Positions 1 through 8,445 of a stretch of DNA of 64,000 nt are shown piece after piece. The notes under the pieces are model-generated. The model was not told the origin of the DNA and did not search any database. It saw only the letters and a program-made list of their open reading frames with translations. The position numbers and the translations under genes are program-made. Positions within the stretch are counted from its first letter, which is position 1; each line of letters opens with the position of its first letter. The stretch is from positions 705,750 through 769,749 of the forward strand of contig JAKVOA010000001.1 of NCBI GenBank assembly GCA_022483045.1, read 5' to 3'. Source of the stretch: Oscillospiraceae bacterium (GTDB taxonomy: Bacteria; Bacillota; Clostridia; Oscillospirales; Acutalibacteraceae).

Positions 1-23
1 TTTGCCGCAGGAGGAGGAGCTTC

Positions 24-845
24 ATGGAACATATCACCAGCCGAAGGAACGAAACCGTGCGCGCCGCGGCCGGGCTGCGCAGCGCTTCTGCGCGGCATGA
101 GCAGCAGTCTTTTTTGTGTGAGGGCGCTCGCCTGTGCGCAGACGCCGCGTCGAGCGGTCTGCTGATAAAATCTCTGTTTTACACCGAAAAGGCTGCGCAG
201 AAATACCCGCAGTACCTTGCAGCCGTAAAGGCTTGCCTGCAGGGGGAAGCATACCTGGTGGAGCCCTCTGTCGCGGCGCTCTTGGCCGACACCAAAAGCA
301 GCCAGGAGATTTTCTGTACCTGTGCTTTTCCGGCGGATGCTTGTGTTTCGCAGGCAGCATTTCTGCAGTGGCCGGCCGCCGGTGCCTGCCTCGCTTTAGA
401 GCAGCTGCAGGACCCTGCCAATCTGGGTACAGTGCTGCGTACAGCAGAGGCACTGGGCGTTGGTTGTGTCCTGCTGTGCGGTCCCTGCTGTGATCCGTTT
501 TCGCCCAAAGCCCTGCGCGGCGGCATGGGTGCCGCATTCCGCTTGCCGCTTGTTCGTGTGCCGTCCTTTGTACAGGCTGCCCCAGCTTTTGCAAAGGCAG
601 GCTGGCAGACCATGGCGGCTGTGCCGGACCACACAGCAGAGCCGATTACCCGGGCCAATTTTTCCCGGCCGACCATCATGGCGGTTGGCAACGAGGGAAA
701 CGGCCTGCTGCCGGAGACTGCCTCGTCCTGCGCACACCGGGTGACGATCCCCATGCTTGGCCGGGCAGAGTCGCTCAATGCTTCCGCGAGCGCTGCCATT
801 CTGATGTGGGAAATGATGCGCAGCAGGGGGCAGAGTAATGGATGA
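24..845 (+). CDS. TrmH/SpoU-family RNA 2'-O-methyltransferase
   Basis: A 273-residue SPOUT-class RNA methylase that would transfer a methyl group from SAM to a ribose 2'-hydroxyl of rRNA or tRNA. The N-terminal part resembles the SpoU substrate-binding domain. The C-terminal half carries the SpoU motifs: EQLQDPANLGTVLRTAEALG (motif 1), AVGNEGNGL near residue 220 (motif 2) and IPMLGRAESLNASASAAI (motif 3), which form the trefoil knot and SAM site. A strong GGAGGAGGAG ribosome site precedes the ATG. The stop overlaps the dprA start by 8 bases, so the two are probably translated together. The family is clear; the exact RNA target cannot be told from sequence. Confidence 0.9.
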   Translation: MEHITSRRNETVRAAAGLRSASARHEQQSFLCEGARLCADAASSGLLIKSLFYTEKAAQKYPQYLAAVKACLQGEAYLVEPSVAALLADTKSSQEIFCTCAFPADACVSQAAFLQWPAAGACLALEQLQDPANLGTVLRTAEALGVGCVLLCGPCCDPFSPKALRGGMGAAFRLPLVRVPSFVQAAPAFAKAGWQTMAAVPDHTAEPITRANFSRPTIMAVGNEGNGLLPETASSCAHRVTIPMLGRAESLNASASAAILMWEMMRSRGQSNG

Positions 846-1983
846 CCGCGTCTGGTGGGTTTGGCTGCAGCACGGCCTCGGCCCTGGCGCTTCCAAACAG
901 CGCCGCATTTTTGAGACCTACCGTTCTATAGAGGACTTTTACCGTGCCGGTACAGAAAGCTGGCAGCTCGACGGCTATTTTACTCAAAGGGAGCTGCTGC
1001 GCCTGCAGTCTTTTCCAATTGAAAAAGCGCAGGCACAGCTGGAGTATACCCTGAAACTCGGCCAGCGGATCATTACCCCGGAAATGGGCGCTTACCCGCA
1101 GTGCCTGCGGGAAATCCGCAATTATCCCTGTGTGCTGTACGTCAAAGGCACTCTGCCGCCGGTTGACTTTTTGCTGTCGATTGCTATGGTCGGCACCCGC
1201 AAAGCTACCCGCAGTGGATGCACCGCTGCGCACACCATGGCTTATACGCTTGCAAAAGCCGGTGCGGTTATTATCAGCGGCGGTGCACTAGGTATAGATA
1301 CCCAGTCCCACCGCGGCGCGGTGGAGGCCGGCGGACGCAGCATCTGCGTACTTGGCTGCGGAATTGATTCGGATTATCTTTTGAGCAATGCCTCTCTTCG
1401 GCAGGCCGTCGCCGTAGACGGTGCCCTGGTTTCCGAGTATCCGCCGGGCACCCCGGCGATGTCCTCCAATTTTCCGATTCGCAACCGTATTATTTCCGGT
1501 CTTTGCGACGCAACTGTTGTTGTGGAGGCCGCCGGAAAAAGCGGTTCGCTTATCACCGCCGGCTATGCGGTGGACCAGGGCCGCGATGTCTTTGCAGTGC
1601 CGGGCAGTGTACAGAACCCCAAAGCAAAGGGAACTAACGAGCTTATCCGTGACGGCTGCGCGCCTGCAACCAGTGCATTGGATATTCTGCGCTGCTATGT
1701 AGATAAATACCGCGTGATTCTGCCCGATGATCCTGGTGTCAATGTGACTGTCAACGAAGAAATGAATGAAACGCCAGAGCCAAAAACGCACAAATCCCTG
1801 CCGCCGGAGACTTCCACAGCTGCGGGGTGTCTGTATCAGGCACTGACTTCTGCCCCGGCGCCCATTGATGAACTTTGCAGTAAGACGGGCTTAGAGCCTG
1901 CACGGGTGCTTGCCGCTGCAACCGAGCTGGAGCTTGGCGGCTTTGCCAAAGCCTGCGCCGGGCAGTGCTATGTCCTTATATAA
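838..1983 (+). CDS. dprA: DNA-processing protein DprA (Smf)
   Basis: A 381-residue DprA, the cytoplasmic protein that binds incoming single-stranded DNA and loads RecA during transformation. The Rossmann-like core contains MVGTRKATRSG, the SGGALGIDTQSHRGA nucleotide-binding segment, FPIRNRIISGL and SGSLITAGYAV, all hallmark DprA motifs. After a low-complexity linker at about residues 300-325, the last 60 residues form the usual winged-helix-like tail. Start overlaps the upstream methylase stop. It lies upstream of topA, an order common in Firmicutes. Its presence does not prove competence, because dprA is kept in many clostridia without known transformation. Confidence 0.95.
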   Translation: MDDRVWWVWLQHGLGPGASKQRRIFETYRSIEDFYRAGTESWQLDGYFTQRELLRLQSFPIEKAQAQLEYTLKLGQRIITPEMGAYPQCLREIRNYPCVLYVKGTLPPVDFLLSIAMVGTRKATRSGCTAAHTMAYTLAKAGAVIISGGALGIDTQSHRGAVEAGGRSICVLGCGIDSDYLLSNASLRQAVAVDGALVSEYPPGTPAMSSNFPIRNRIISGLCDATVVVEAAGKSGSLITAGYAVDQGRDVFAVPGSVQNPKAKGTNELIRDGCAPATSALDILRCYVDKYRVILPDDPGVNVTVNEEMNETPEPKTHKSLPPETSTAAGCLYQALTSAPAPIDELCSKTGLEPARVLAAATELELGGFAKACAGQCYVLI

Positions 1984-2105
1984 GATATAAGGTAAAAGTA
2001 CTATATATATAAAATTCAGGTAAAATAAGTTTATTAATAATTGGAATTTATTTTATTAAATTCAAAAAAATTCAAATAAAATGCGGCTGACCGGTAATGA
2101 AAACA

Positions 2106-2134
2106 TTGCATTTTTACAGCACTTTGGTTACAAT
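2106..2134 (+). promoter_or_regulatory. probable sigma-A promoter of topA
   Basis: TTGCAT, a 17-base spacer and TACAAT lie in the AT-rich 224-base gap between dprA and topA, about 75 bases before the topA start. Seen by eye only; the gap is otherwise AT-rich with no gene. Confidence 0.5.
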
Positions 2135-2207
2135 TAGGTTTTAGACCGGCGAAAAGCAAGAATCACAGCCGCCCTGAATCTGTCAATTCCGTGAAAGAGG
2201 TGTTCCT

Positions 2208-4343
2208 ATGTCGAAATTAGTAATTGTGGAATCGCCTGCAAAAGCGAAGACCATTCAAAAATATTTGGGAAAAGAGTATACGGTAGTTGCCTCCATGGGG
2301 CATGTGCGCGACCTGCCTCAAAACCGCCTGAGCGTAAAGGTCAGCGACAACTTTAAACCGCAGTACGCGATTATTAAAGGAAAGGAAAAGCTGGTAGATG
2401 AGCTGAAAGCAAAAGCCGAAAAAAGCGATGGCGTTCTGCTGGCAACGGACCCCGACCGCGAAGGAGAGGCCATTTCATGGCATCTTGCATATATTCTCGG
2501 CCTGGATGTTAAGGATACTAACCGGGTTACATTTAACGAAATCACCAAGACCGGCATACACAACGGCATGACCCACCCGCGCACTATTGATATGGACCTT
2601 GTCAATGCCCAGCAGGCCCGCCGGATTCTGGACCGCCTGGTCGGTTACAAGCTCAGCCCGTTCCTTTCCCAAAAGATTCGCCGCGGTCTTTCCGGCGGCC
2701 GTGTGCAGAGCGTCGCGGTGCGCATTATTGTTGATCGCGAAGAAGAAATCAAAGCCTTTAAGCCGGAAGAGTACTGGACAATCGACGGAAAATTCGCCCC
2801 GGCAAAGGGTACTTCCCGCCGCCAGTTTTCCGCTAGCCTTTATGGCACAGCCGATGGTAAGCTGAAAATTGAAAACAAAGAGCAGGCAGACGGCATTCTT
2901 GCTGAGCTGCAGGACGCCGACTATGTTGTAACCAGCGTAAAAAAAGGCACCCGCCGCAAAAGCCCTGCGCCGCCGTTTATCACTTCTACTTTGCAGCAGG
3001 AGGCCAGCCGCCGGCTCGGCTTTACGGCACGCCGCACCATGCAGGCTGCACAGGAGCTTTACGAGGGCGTTGAAATTGAGGACATGGGCGCTGTGGGTCT
3101 TATTACCTACATGCGTACCGATTCTCTGCGCCTGAGTGAAGACGCGGTCGCCGCGGCAGCTGAATACATCAAGGGGCGCTGGGGTGACAAATACCTGCCG
3201 GATACGCCCCGCCACTATAAGGCGCGCGCCAATGCACAGGACGGCCACGAAGCTATCCGTCCGACAAACCCGAGCCTTGACCCGGAGAAAATTAAAAGCA
3301 GCCTTTCCAATGACCAGTACAAGCTTTATAAACTGATTTGGGAGCGCTTCCTTGCCTGCCAGATGAGCAACTGCCTGCAGGCCACTACGCGTGCGGAAAT
3401 CACCGCCGGCGGCAAGTACATTTTTAAAGCAAGCGGCTATACGGTCACATTTGATGGCTTTACAGTTCTATACGAAGAAAAGACAGAGGACCCGGAAAAA
3501 GAAACCGCCGGTGTTCTGCCGCCTCTGGAAAAAGACATGCCCCTGCGCTGCAAGGCAGTTGCCGGCAACCAGCATTTCACACAGCCGCCGGCGCGCTATA
3601 CCGAGGCAAGTCTTATCAAGGCACTTGAGGAAAACGGCATCGGCCGCCCAAGCACATACGCCACGACGATCAGCACCATTCTCAACCGCGAGTATGTTGT
3701 GCGTGAGGGCAAGGCACTGAAACCCACCGAACTAGGCGAAGTAGTGACCAAGCTGATGAAAGAGCGCTTTCCAAAGGTCGTAAACGTCAAATTTACGGCG
3801 CAGGTAGAAAATGAGCTTGATGAGGTGCAGAGCGGCAAAGTCGAGTGGGTGCAGGCAGTTCACGATTTCTATGATGACTTTGCAGAAACGCTGAAAAAAG
3901 CCAAAGAAGAGATGAAAGATGTCAAGATTCATCTAAAAGAAGATGAAACGGATATCATCTGTGAAAAATGCGGCCGCCGCATGGTGATTAAGACCGGCCG
4001 GTATGGCAAATTCATCGCCTGCCCGGGCTATCCCGAGTGCAAAAATATTAAAAAGTACGTGGAGAAAAACGGCGCCAAGTGTCCTAAATGTGGCGGTGAC
4101 GTTGTTATTAAGCACACCAAAAAAGGACGCATTTTTTATGGCTGCGAAAATTACCCCAAGTGCGACTTTGTTTCGTGGAACGAGCCGACCAAGCACCTGT
4201 GCCCCAAGTGCGGCAAAACGCTGCTGCGCAAAAAGGGGAAAACCCCGCGCTATTACTGCGTGACCCCCGACTGCGGCTATGAGCATCTCGGAGACGACTT
4301 TGACGAAACGGAAAAGCCCAAAGAAAAAGAAGAAAACAAATAA
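2208..4343 (+). CDS. topA: DNA topoisomerase I (type IA)
   Basis: A 711-residue type IA topoisomerase that relaxes negative supercoils. The N-terminal TOPRIM domain shows KLVIVESPAKAKTI and the metal-binding DPDREGEAISWH. The catalytic tyrosine is in GLITYMRTDS (Tyr301). The C-terminus has three four-cysteine zinc ribbons, each of the CxxCG ... C type (roughly residues 585-690), followed by an acidic/lysine-rich tail. Length and architecture are normal for Firmicutes. The start has a GAAAGAGGTG ribosome site. trmFO follows after 15 bases, the classic topA-trmFO pair. Confidence 0.98.
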   Translation: MSKLVIVESPAKAKTIQKYLGKEYTVVASMGHVRDLPQNRLSVKVSDNFKPQYAIIKGKEKLVDELKAKAEKSDGVLLATDPDREGEAISWHLAYILGLDVKDTNRVTFNEITKTGIHNGMTHPRTIDMDLVNAQQARRILDRLVGYKLSPFLSQKIRRGLSGGRVQSVAVRIIVDREEEIKAFKPEEYWTIDGKFAPAKGTSRRQFSASLYGTADGKLKIENKEQADGILAELQDADYVVTSVKKGTRRKSPAPPFITSTLQQEASRRLGFTARRTMQAAQELYEGVEIEDMGAVGLITYMRTDSLRLSEDAVAAAAEYIKGRWGDKYLPDTPRHYKARANAQDGHEAIRPTNPSLDPEKIKSSLSNDQYKLYKLIWERFLACQMSNCLQATTRAEITAGGKYIFKASGYTVTFDGFTVLYEEKTEDPEKETAGVLPPLEKDMPLRCKAVAGNQHFTQPPARYTEASLIKALEENGIGRPSTYATTISTILNREYVVREGKALKPTELGEVVTKLMKERFPKVVNVKFTAQVENELDEVQSGKVEWVQAVHDFYDDFAETLKKAKEEMKDVKIHLKEDETDIICEKCGRRMVIKTGRYGKFIACPGYPECKNIKKYVEKNGAKCPKCGGDVVIKHTKKGRIFYGCENYPKCDFVSWNEPTKHLCPKCGKTLLRKKGKTPRYYCVTPDCGYEHLGDDFDETEKPKEKEENK

Positions 4344-4358
4344 GGAACAGGTGTTTCC

Positions 4359-5702
4359 ATGGGTATTACTGTAATCGGCGCGGGCCTTGCCGGCTGTGAG
4401 GCTGCCTGGCAGATTGCGCAGGGCGGCGGGGAAGTACAGCTTTGCGAAATGAAGCCGCAGAAGTACACACCAGCCCACAAAAGCCCGAATTTTGCAGAGC
4501 TGATTTGCTCCAATTCCTTAAAAGCAGAGCGCACAGACAGCGCCGCGGGCCTTTTAAAAGAAGAGATGCGGCGTATGGGTTCGCTTTTGGTTCCTTGTGC
4601 GCTCAAGACCCGCGTGCCTGCCGGCGGTGCACTGGCAGTGGACCGCGTGCGCTTTTCAGAACTGGTGACCGAGAAAATCCGCAGCAATCCGCGCATTCAC
4701 TGCGTGGAAAAAGAATGTCTGCAGATTCCCGAAAGCGGGATTGCTGTTATCGCTACAGGCCCGCTTACCAGTGAGGCGCTTGCCGCGGAGATTAACCGCC
4801 TGTGCGGCGGCTGCCTGCGCTTTTACGATGCAGCTGCCCCTATTGTAACGGCGGAAAGCCTTGACCGCAGCCGCATCTTTGCTGCCTCCCGCTACAATAA
4901 AGGCAGCGGGGAAGATTACCTCAACTGTCCGATGAATAAAGAGGAGTACGAGCATTTTTACGAAGAATTGCTTCACGCTGAGCGCGCACCGCTGCACGGC
5001 TGTGATGTGCGGGACCCCAAAGTTTACGAGGGCTGTATGCCGGTGGAGGTTATGGCCCAGCGCGGGCCGGATACCATCCGCTTTGGTCCGCTGAAACCGG
5101 TGGGCCTGCGTGACCCCGCTACCGGCCACCGCCCGTGGGCCGTGGTGCAGCTGCGCCGCGAAGACGCTGCAGGCACTCTTTACAATCTGGTCGGTTTTCA
5201 GACCAACCTAAAGTTCGGCGAGCAGAAGCGTGTGTTTGGCCTGATTCCTGGTCTTGCCCATGCCCAGTTTGTGCGTTATGGTGTTATGCACCGAAACACC
5301 TTTTTAAATGCACCGCAGGTTTTAAACAGCGCGTATCAGCTCAAAAAGGAACCGCGCCTGTTTTTTGCCGGCCAGATGACTGGCGTCGAGGGTTATATGG
5401 AGTCCGCTTCCTCTGGCCTTTTGGCGGGCAGAAATGCTCTGCGGCTGGAGCAGAGCCTGCCGCTGCTGACCCCACCCGAAACCACAATGACGGGTGCACT
5501 TGCCCGCTGGGTGCAAAACGGCGGCCAGGGGGATTACCAGCCCATGGGTGCCAATTTCGGGATTATGCCGCCGGTTTTGCCGCATATCCGCGACAAGCGA
5601 GAGCGCTACGCGGCAATTTCCGCACGGGCACTTCAGGACCTTGCAGGTTTCCAAAAAGAGAATAACTGGTGCGCAGCAGACGCGGACCAGCTGAGTGAAT
5701 GA
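4359..5702 (+). CDS. trmFO: methylenetetrahydrofolate-tRNA (uracil54-C5)-methyltransferase TrmFO
   Basis: A 447-residue flavoprotein that makes m5U54 in the T-loop of tRNA, using methylene-tetrahydrofolate as carbon donor and FAD/NAD(P)H as reductant. The N-terminus has the dinucleotide-binding motif GAGLAGCEAAWQ. Other family landmarks are NFAELICSNSLK, the RFGPLKPVGL segment, and FFAGQMTGVEGYMES near residue 335. Downstream of topA as in most Firmicutes. No sign of truncation. Confidence 0.97.
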   Translation: MGITVIGAGLAGCEAAWQIAQGGGEVQLCEMKPQKYTPAHKSPNFAELICSNSLKAERTDSAAGLLKEEMRRMGSLLVPCALKTRVPAGGALAVDRVRFSELVTEKIRSNPRIHCVEKECLQIPESGIAVIATGPLTSEALAAEINRLCGGCLRFYDAAAPIVTAESLDRSRIFAASRYNKGSGEDYLNCPMNKEEYEHFYEELLHAERAPLHGCDVRDPKVYEGCMPVEVMAQRGPDTIRFGPLKPVGLRDPATGHRPWAVVQLRREDAAGTLYNLVGFQTNLKFGEQKRVFGLIPGLAHAQFVRYGVMHRNTFLNAPQVLNSAYQLKKEPRLFFAGQMTGVEGYMESASSGLLAGRNALRLEQSLPLLTPPETTMTGALARWVQNGGQGDYQPMGANFGIMPPVLPHIRDKRERYAAISARALQDLAGFQKENNWCAADADQLSE

Positions 5703-5729
5703 TAGATATTGAGGAGGCAGCAATTCAAT

Positions 5730-6764
5730 ATGAAAGTTATTGTAGATGCTTTTGGCGGCGATAACGCCCCACTCGAAATTTTAAAGGGCTGTGCACAGGC
5801 TGTGCACAGCCTGGGGCTGGAAATCATTCTTACCGGCCGCAAAGAAACCATCGACCATGTCGCGCGTGAAAATGCAATTTCTATGGATCACATGGAAATT
5901 GTGGACTGCCCGGACGTGATGAGTATGAACGACGCCGGCACGGACATCCTGCGCGCCGGTAAAAATTCCTCTATGGCCGTTGGACTCAAGCTGCTGGCAA
6001 AAGGGGAAGGCGATGCCTTTTTGACAGCCGGAAACAGCGGTGCTGTTACCGTGGGCGCAACTTTTTTGGTCAAGCGTATCAAGGGCATCAAGCGCATTGC
6101 GTTTGCGCCGGTCATGCCCTGTAAAAAGGGCTTCTTTATGCTCATTGACGGCGGCGCCAATGTCGACTGCAAGCCCGAAATGCTCAAGCAGTTCGGCGTA
6201 ATGGGCTCTATTTATATGCAGAAAGTCATGCACGTCAGCAACCCGCGTGTCAGCCTGCTTAATGTCGGCACAGAAGAGCACAAGGGCGGCGACCTGCAGC
6301 ACGGCGCCTATGCACTGCTCAAGGACAGCCCACTCAATTTTGTCGGCAATACCGAGGCGCGCGATGTGCCGGATGGTATCACGGACGTTTTGGTGGCAGA
6401 CGGCTTTTCCGGCAATGTCTTCCTCAAATCGTTCGAGGGTACCGCAATGATGATTATGAGTATGTTTAAGGGTGTCCTTACAAAAAGCGTAAAGAATAAG
6501 CTTGCCGCAGCCATGGTTTTGGGCGACCTCAAAGGCCTGAAAAAGACTATGGACTACAACGAATACGGCGGTGCGCCGCTTTTGGGTTGTACAAAGCCAG
6601 TCTTTAAAGCGCACGGCAGCGCAGAGGCAAAGACTTTTTACAACGCCCTGCGCCTTACAAAATCTTATGTTGAGGGCAATGTTACAGAAGAAATTGCAAA
6701 GAGCGTAGCAGCCTATAAAGACGAAGAAGATACCGAAGCGTCCGAAACGGAGGCGGCGGAATGA
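5730..6764 (+). CDS. plsX: phosphate acyltransferase PlsX
   Basis: A 344-residue PlsX, which converts acyl-ACP to acyl-phosphate, the first step of glycerophospholipid synthesis in most Gram-positives. The start is placed at the ATG giving MKVIVDAFGGDNAP, 13 bases after GAGGAGG; an upstream in-frame TTG has no ribosome site and the extra residues do not fit the family. Motifs include GNSGAVTVGATFLVKR and VADGFSGNVFLKSFEGT. The stop overlaps the rnc start by 4 bases. The acpP gene often found between plsX and rnc is not here. Confidence 0.96.
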   Translation: MKVIVDAFGGDNAPLEILKGCAQAVHSLGLEIILTGRKETIDHVARENAISMDHMEIVDCPDVMSMNDAGTDILRAGKNSSMAVGLKLLAKGEGDAFLTAGNSGAVTVGATFLVKRIKGIKRIAFAPVMPCKKGFFMLIDGGANVDCKPEMLKQFGVMGSIYMQKVMHVSNPRVSLLNVGTEEHKGGDLQHGAYALLKDSPLNFVGNTEARDVPDGITDVLVADGFSGNVFLKSFEGTAMMIMSMFKGVLTKSVKNKLAAAMVLGDLKGLKKTMDYNEYGGAPLLGCTKPVFKAHGSAEAKTFYNALRLTKSYVEGNVTEEIAKSVAAYKDEEDTEASETEAAE

Positions 6765-7447
6765 AGGACCTTTCCGGATTAGAAGAAAAACTGGGATACA
6801 CCTTCAAAAACAAACTTCTGCTGCTCAATGCTCTTACACATTCTTCCTTTGCAAATGAGACCCACGCACCCGGCGGCAGCAATGAACGCCTGGAATTTTT
6901 GGGCGACAGCATTTTGGGCTTTGTGGTGGCAGATTATCTGTACCGCAATTTTCCAGAGTGGCCTGAGGGGCACCTGACCAAGACCCGCGCCGCCCTGGTG
7001 TGCGAGCAAGCTTGCTGCGACTTTTCCAAAGAGATGGAGGTCGGCAAATACCTGCGTCTGAGTCATGGCGAGCAAAACAACGGCGGGCGTACCCGCACCT
7101 CTCTGCTTGCAGATGCGTTTGAGTCAATTACAGCCGCCATCTATCTGGACGGCGGCTTTGAGCAGGCGCGCACGTTTATTCTGCGTTTTACGCTGCCGGT
7201 GCTCAAGACTCTGCGCAGCAAAGCACCGTTCCACGATTATAAGACCAAGCTGCAGGAAATCATTCAGCACAACCCCGGCGAAAAGCTTTCTTATATTCTC
7301 ACGGGTGAGAGCGGGCCGGACCATGACAAACACTTTACAGTGGAAGTACACTTAAACAGCAATGTCATCGGTAAAGGCGGCGGCCATACGAAAAAAGACG
7401 CCGAGCAGCAAGCTGCCCGTGAAGCACTGGAACTGATGGGATATTGA
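6761..7447 (+). CDS. rnc: ribonuclease III
   Basis: A 228-residue double-strand-specific endoribonuclease involved in rRNA processing and turnover of structured RNAs. The catalytic signature ERLEFLGDSILGFVV is near residue 45, with the second acidic pair in LLADAFESITAAIYLDGG. The last 70 residues form a double-stranded RNA-binding domain (DYKTKLQEIIQ to KKDAEQQAAREAL). ATGA overlap with plsX suggests translational coupling. Length is typical. Confidence 0.97.
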   Translation: MKDLSGLEEKLGYTFKNKLLLLNALTHSSFANETHAPGGSNERLEFLGDSILGFVVADYLYRNFPEWPEGHLTKTRAALVCEQACCDFSKEMEVGKYLRLSHGEQNNGGRTRTSLLADAFESITAAIYLDGGFEQARTFILRFTLPVLKTLRSKAPFHDYKTKLQEIIQHNPGEKLSYILTGESGPDHDKHFTVEVHLNSNVIGKGGGHTKKDAEQQAAREALELMGY

Positions 7448-8421
7448 GACACGCAAATGTAGCGGTCTTTGTGCCGCATGTGGGCTGCCCGCACCGGTGC
7501 AGCTTTTGTGACCAGCGGCTGATTACCGGCGAAACCAGCCTGCCCGGCCCGCAGGAGGTGCGTGCTGCAGCAGAAACTGCGCTCGCTTCTCTCGGTCCCG
7601 CGGCGGCAAAGGCTGAAATTGCCTTTTTCGGCGGCAGCTTTACCGCGGTCGATGACGCCTACCGCAGAAGCCTTTTAGAGGCGGCTTATCCGTATGTCAA
7701 AAGCGGGCGCTTTGCCGGTATTCGGCTCTCTACACGGCCGGATGCCATTGATGATGATATTTTAGAGGAACTTTCCGCTTACGGCGTTACCACGATTGAG
7801 CTTGGCGCGCAGAGTATGGACAACGCGGTACTTCAAAAGAACGGCCGCGGCCACACAGCGGAGCAGGTGGAGTCAGCCACCCGGCTGATTGCTGCCCGCG
7901 GCTTTCATTTGGGCCTGCAGATGATGACTGGCCTGCCCGGTGATACGCCTGCAGGTGCCAGGCACACTGCCCGCTGCTTTGCGGCGCTTGGCGCTGAGGA
8001 AGTCCGTATTTACCCGACGATTGTTTTGCCGCATACGCAGATTGCCGCATGGTATCAGGCGGGCAGCTATGTGCCGCAGACTTTGGAGGAAGCCGTTTCG
8101 CTTTGTGCAGAGCTTCTTACCTTTTTCGAGCAGCGCGGCATCCGCGTGATTCGCTTGGGTCTGCACGCTTCCCCGCAGCTAGAGCATGAGCGGCTCGGGG
8201 GGCCGTGGCATCCCGCTTTCCGGGAGCTATGCGAAAGCCGCCGCTGGCTTGTGCGAATGCAGCAGCAGCTTTTTAACAAACCTTTTGGCCATTACACATT
8301 CACAGTACCGGCAAGGTATCTTTCCCAGGCAAAGGGGCAGAAAAAGGGTAATCTTTCGGTGCTTTCGGCGCAGGGCTATGCGGTCACTGTGGTGCCGGGG
8401 GAAGCTTTCCGCCTGGTATAA
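7444..8421 (+). CDS. radical SAM protein, Elp3-like (COG1243 type)
   Basis: A 325-residue radical SAM enzyme. The cluster-binding motif is CPHRCSFC near residue 15, within VPHVGCPHRCSFCDQ, a pattern typical of the Elp3-related proteins that sit next to rnc/smc in clostridia. It lacks the acetyltransferase domain of full Elp3. GGSFTAVD, LSTRPDAIDDD and ELGAQSMDNAVLQ are further family landmarks. The start is a TTG that overlaps the rnc stop; no better ATG occurs before the cysteine motif. The substrate is not known; a tRNA modification role is inference from Elp3. Confidence 0.85.
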   Translation: MRHANVAVFVPHVGCPHRCSFCDQRLITGETSLPGPQEVRAAAETALASLGPAAAKAEIAFFGGSFTAVDDAYRRSLLEAAYPYVKSGRFAGIRLSTRPDAIDDDILEELSAYGVTTIELGAQSMDNAVLQKNGRGHTAEQVESATRLIAARGFHLGLQMMTGLPGDTPAGARHTARCFAALGAEEVRIYPTIVLPHTQIAAWYQAGSYVPQTLEEAVSLCAELLTFFEQRGIRVIRLGLHASPQLEHERLGGPWHPAFRELCESRRWLVRMQQQLFNKPFGHYTFTVPARYLSQAKGQKKGNLSVLSAQGYAVTVVPGEAFRLV

Positions 8422-8445
8422 GTGCAGCAAAGGAGTTTTATAGAA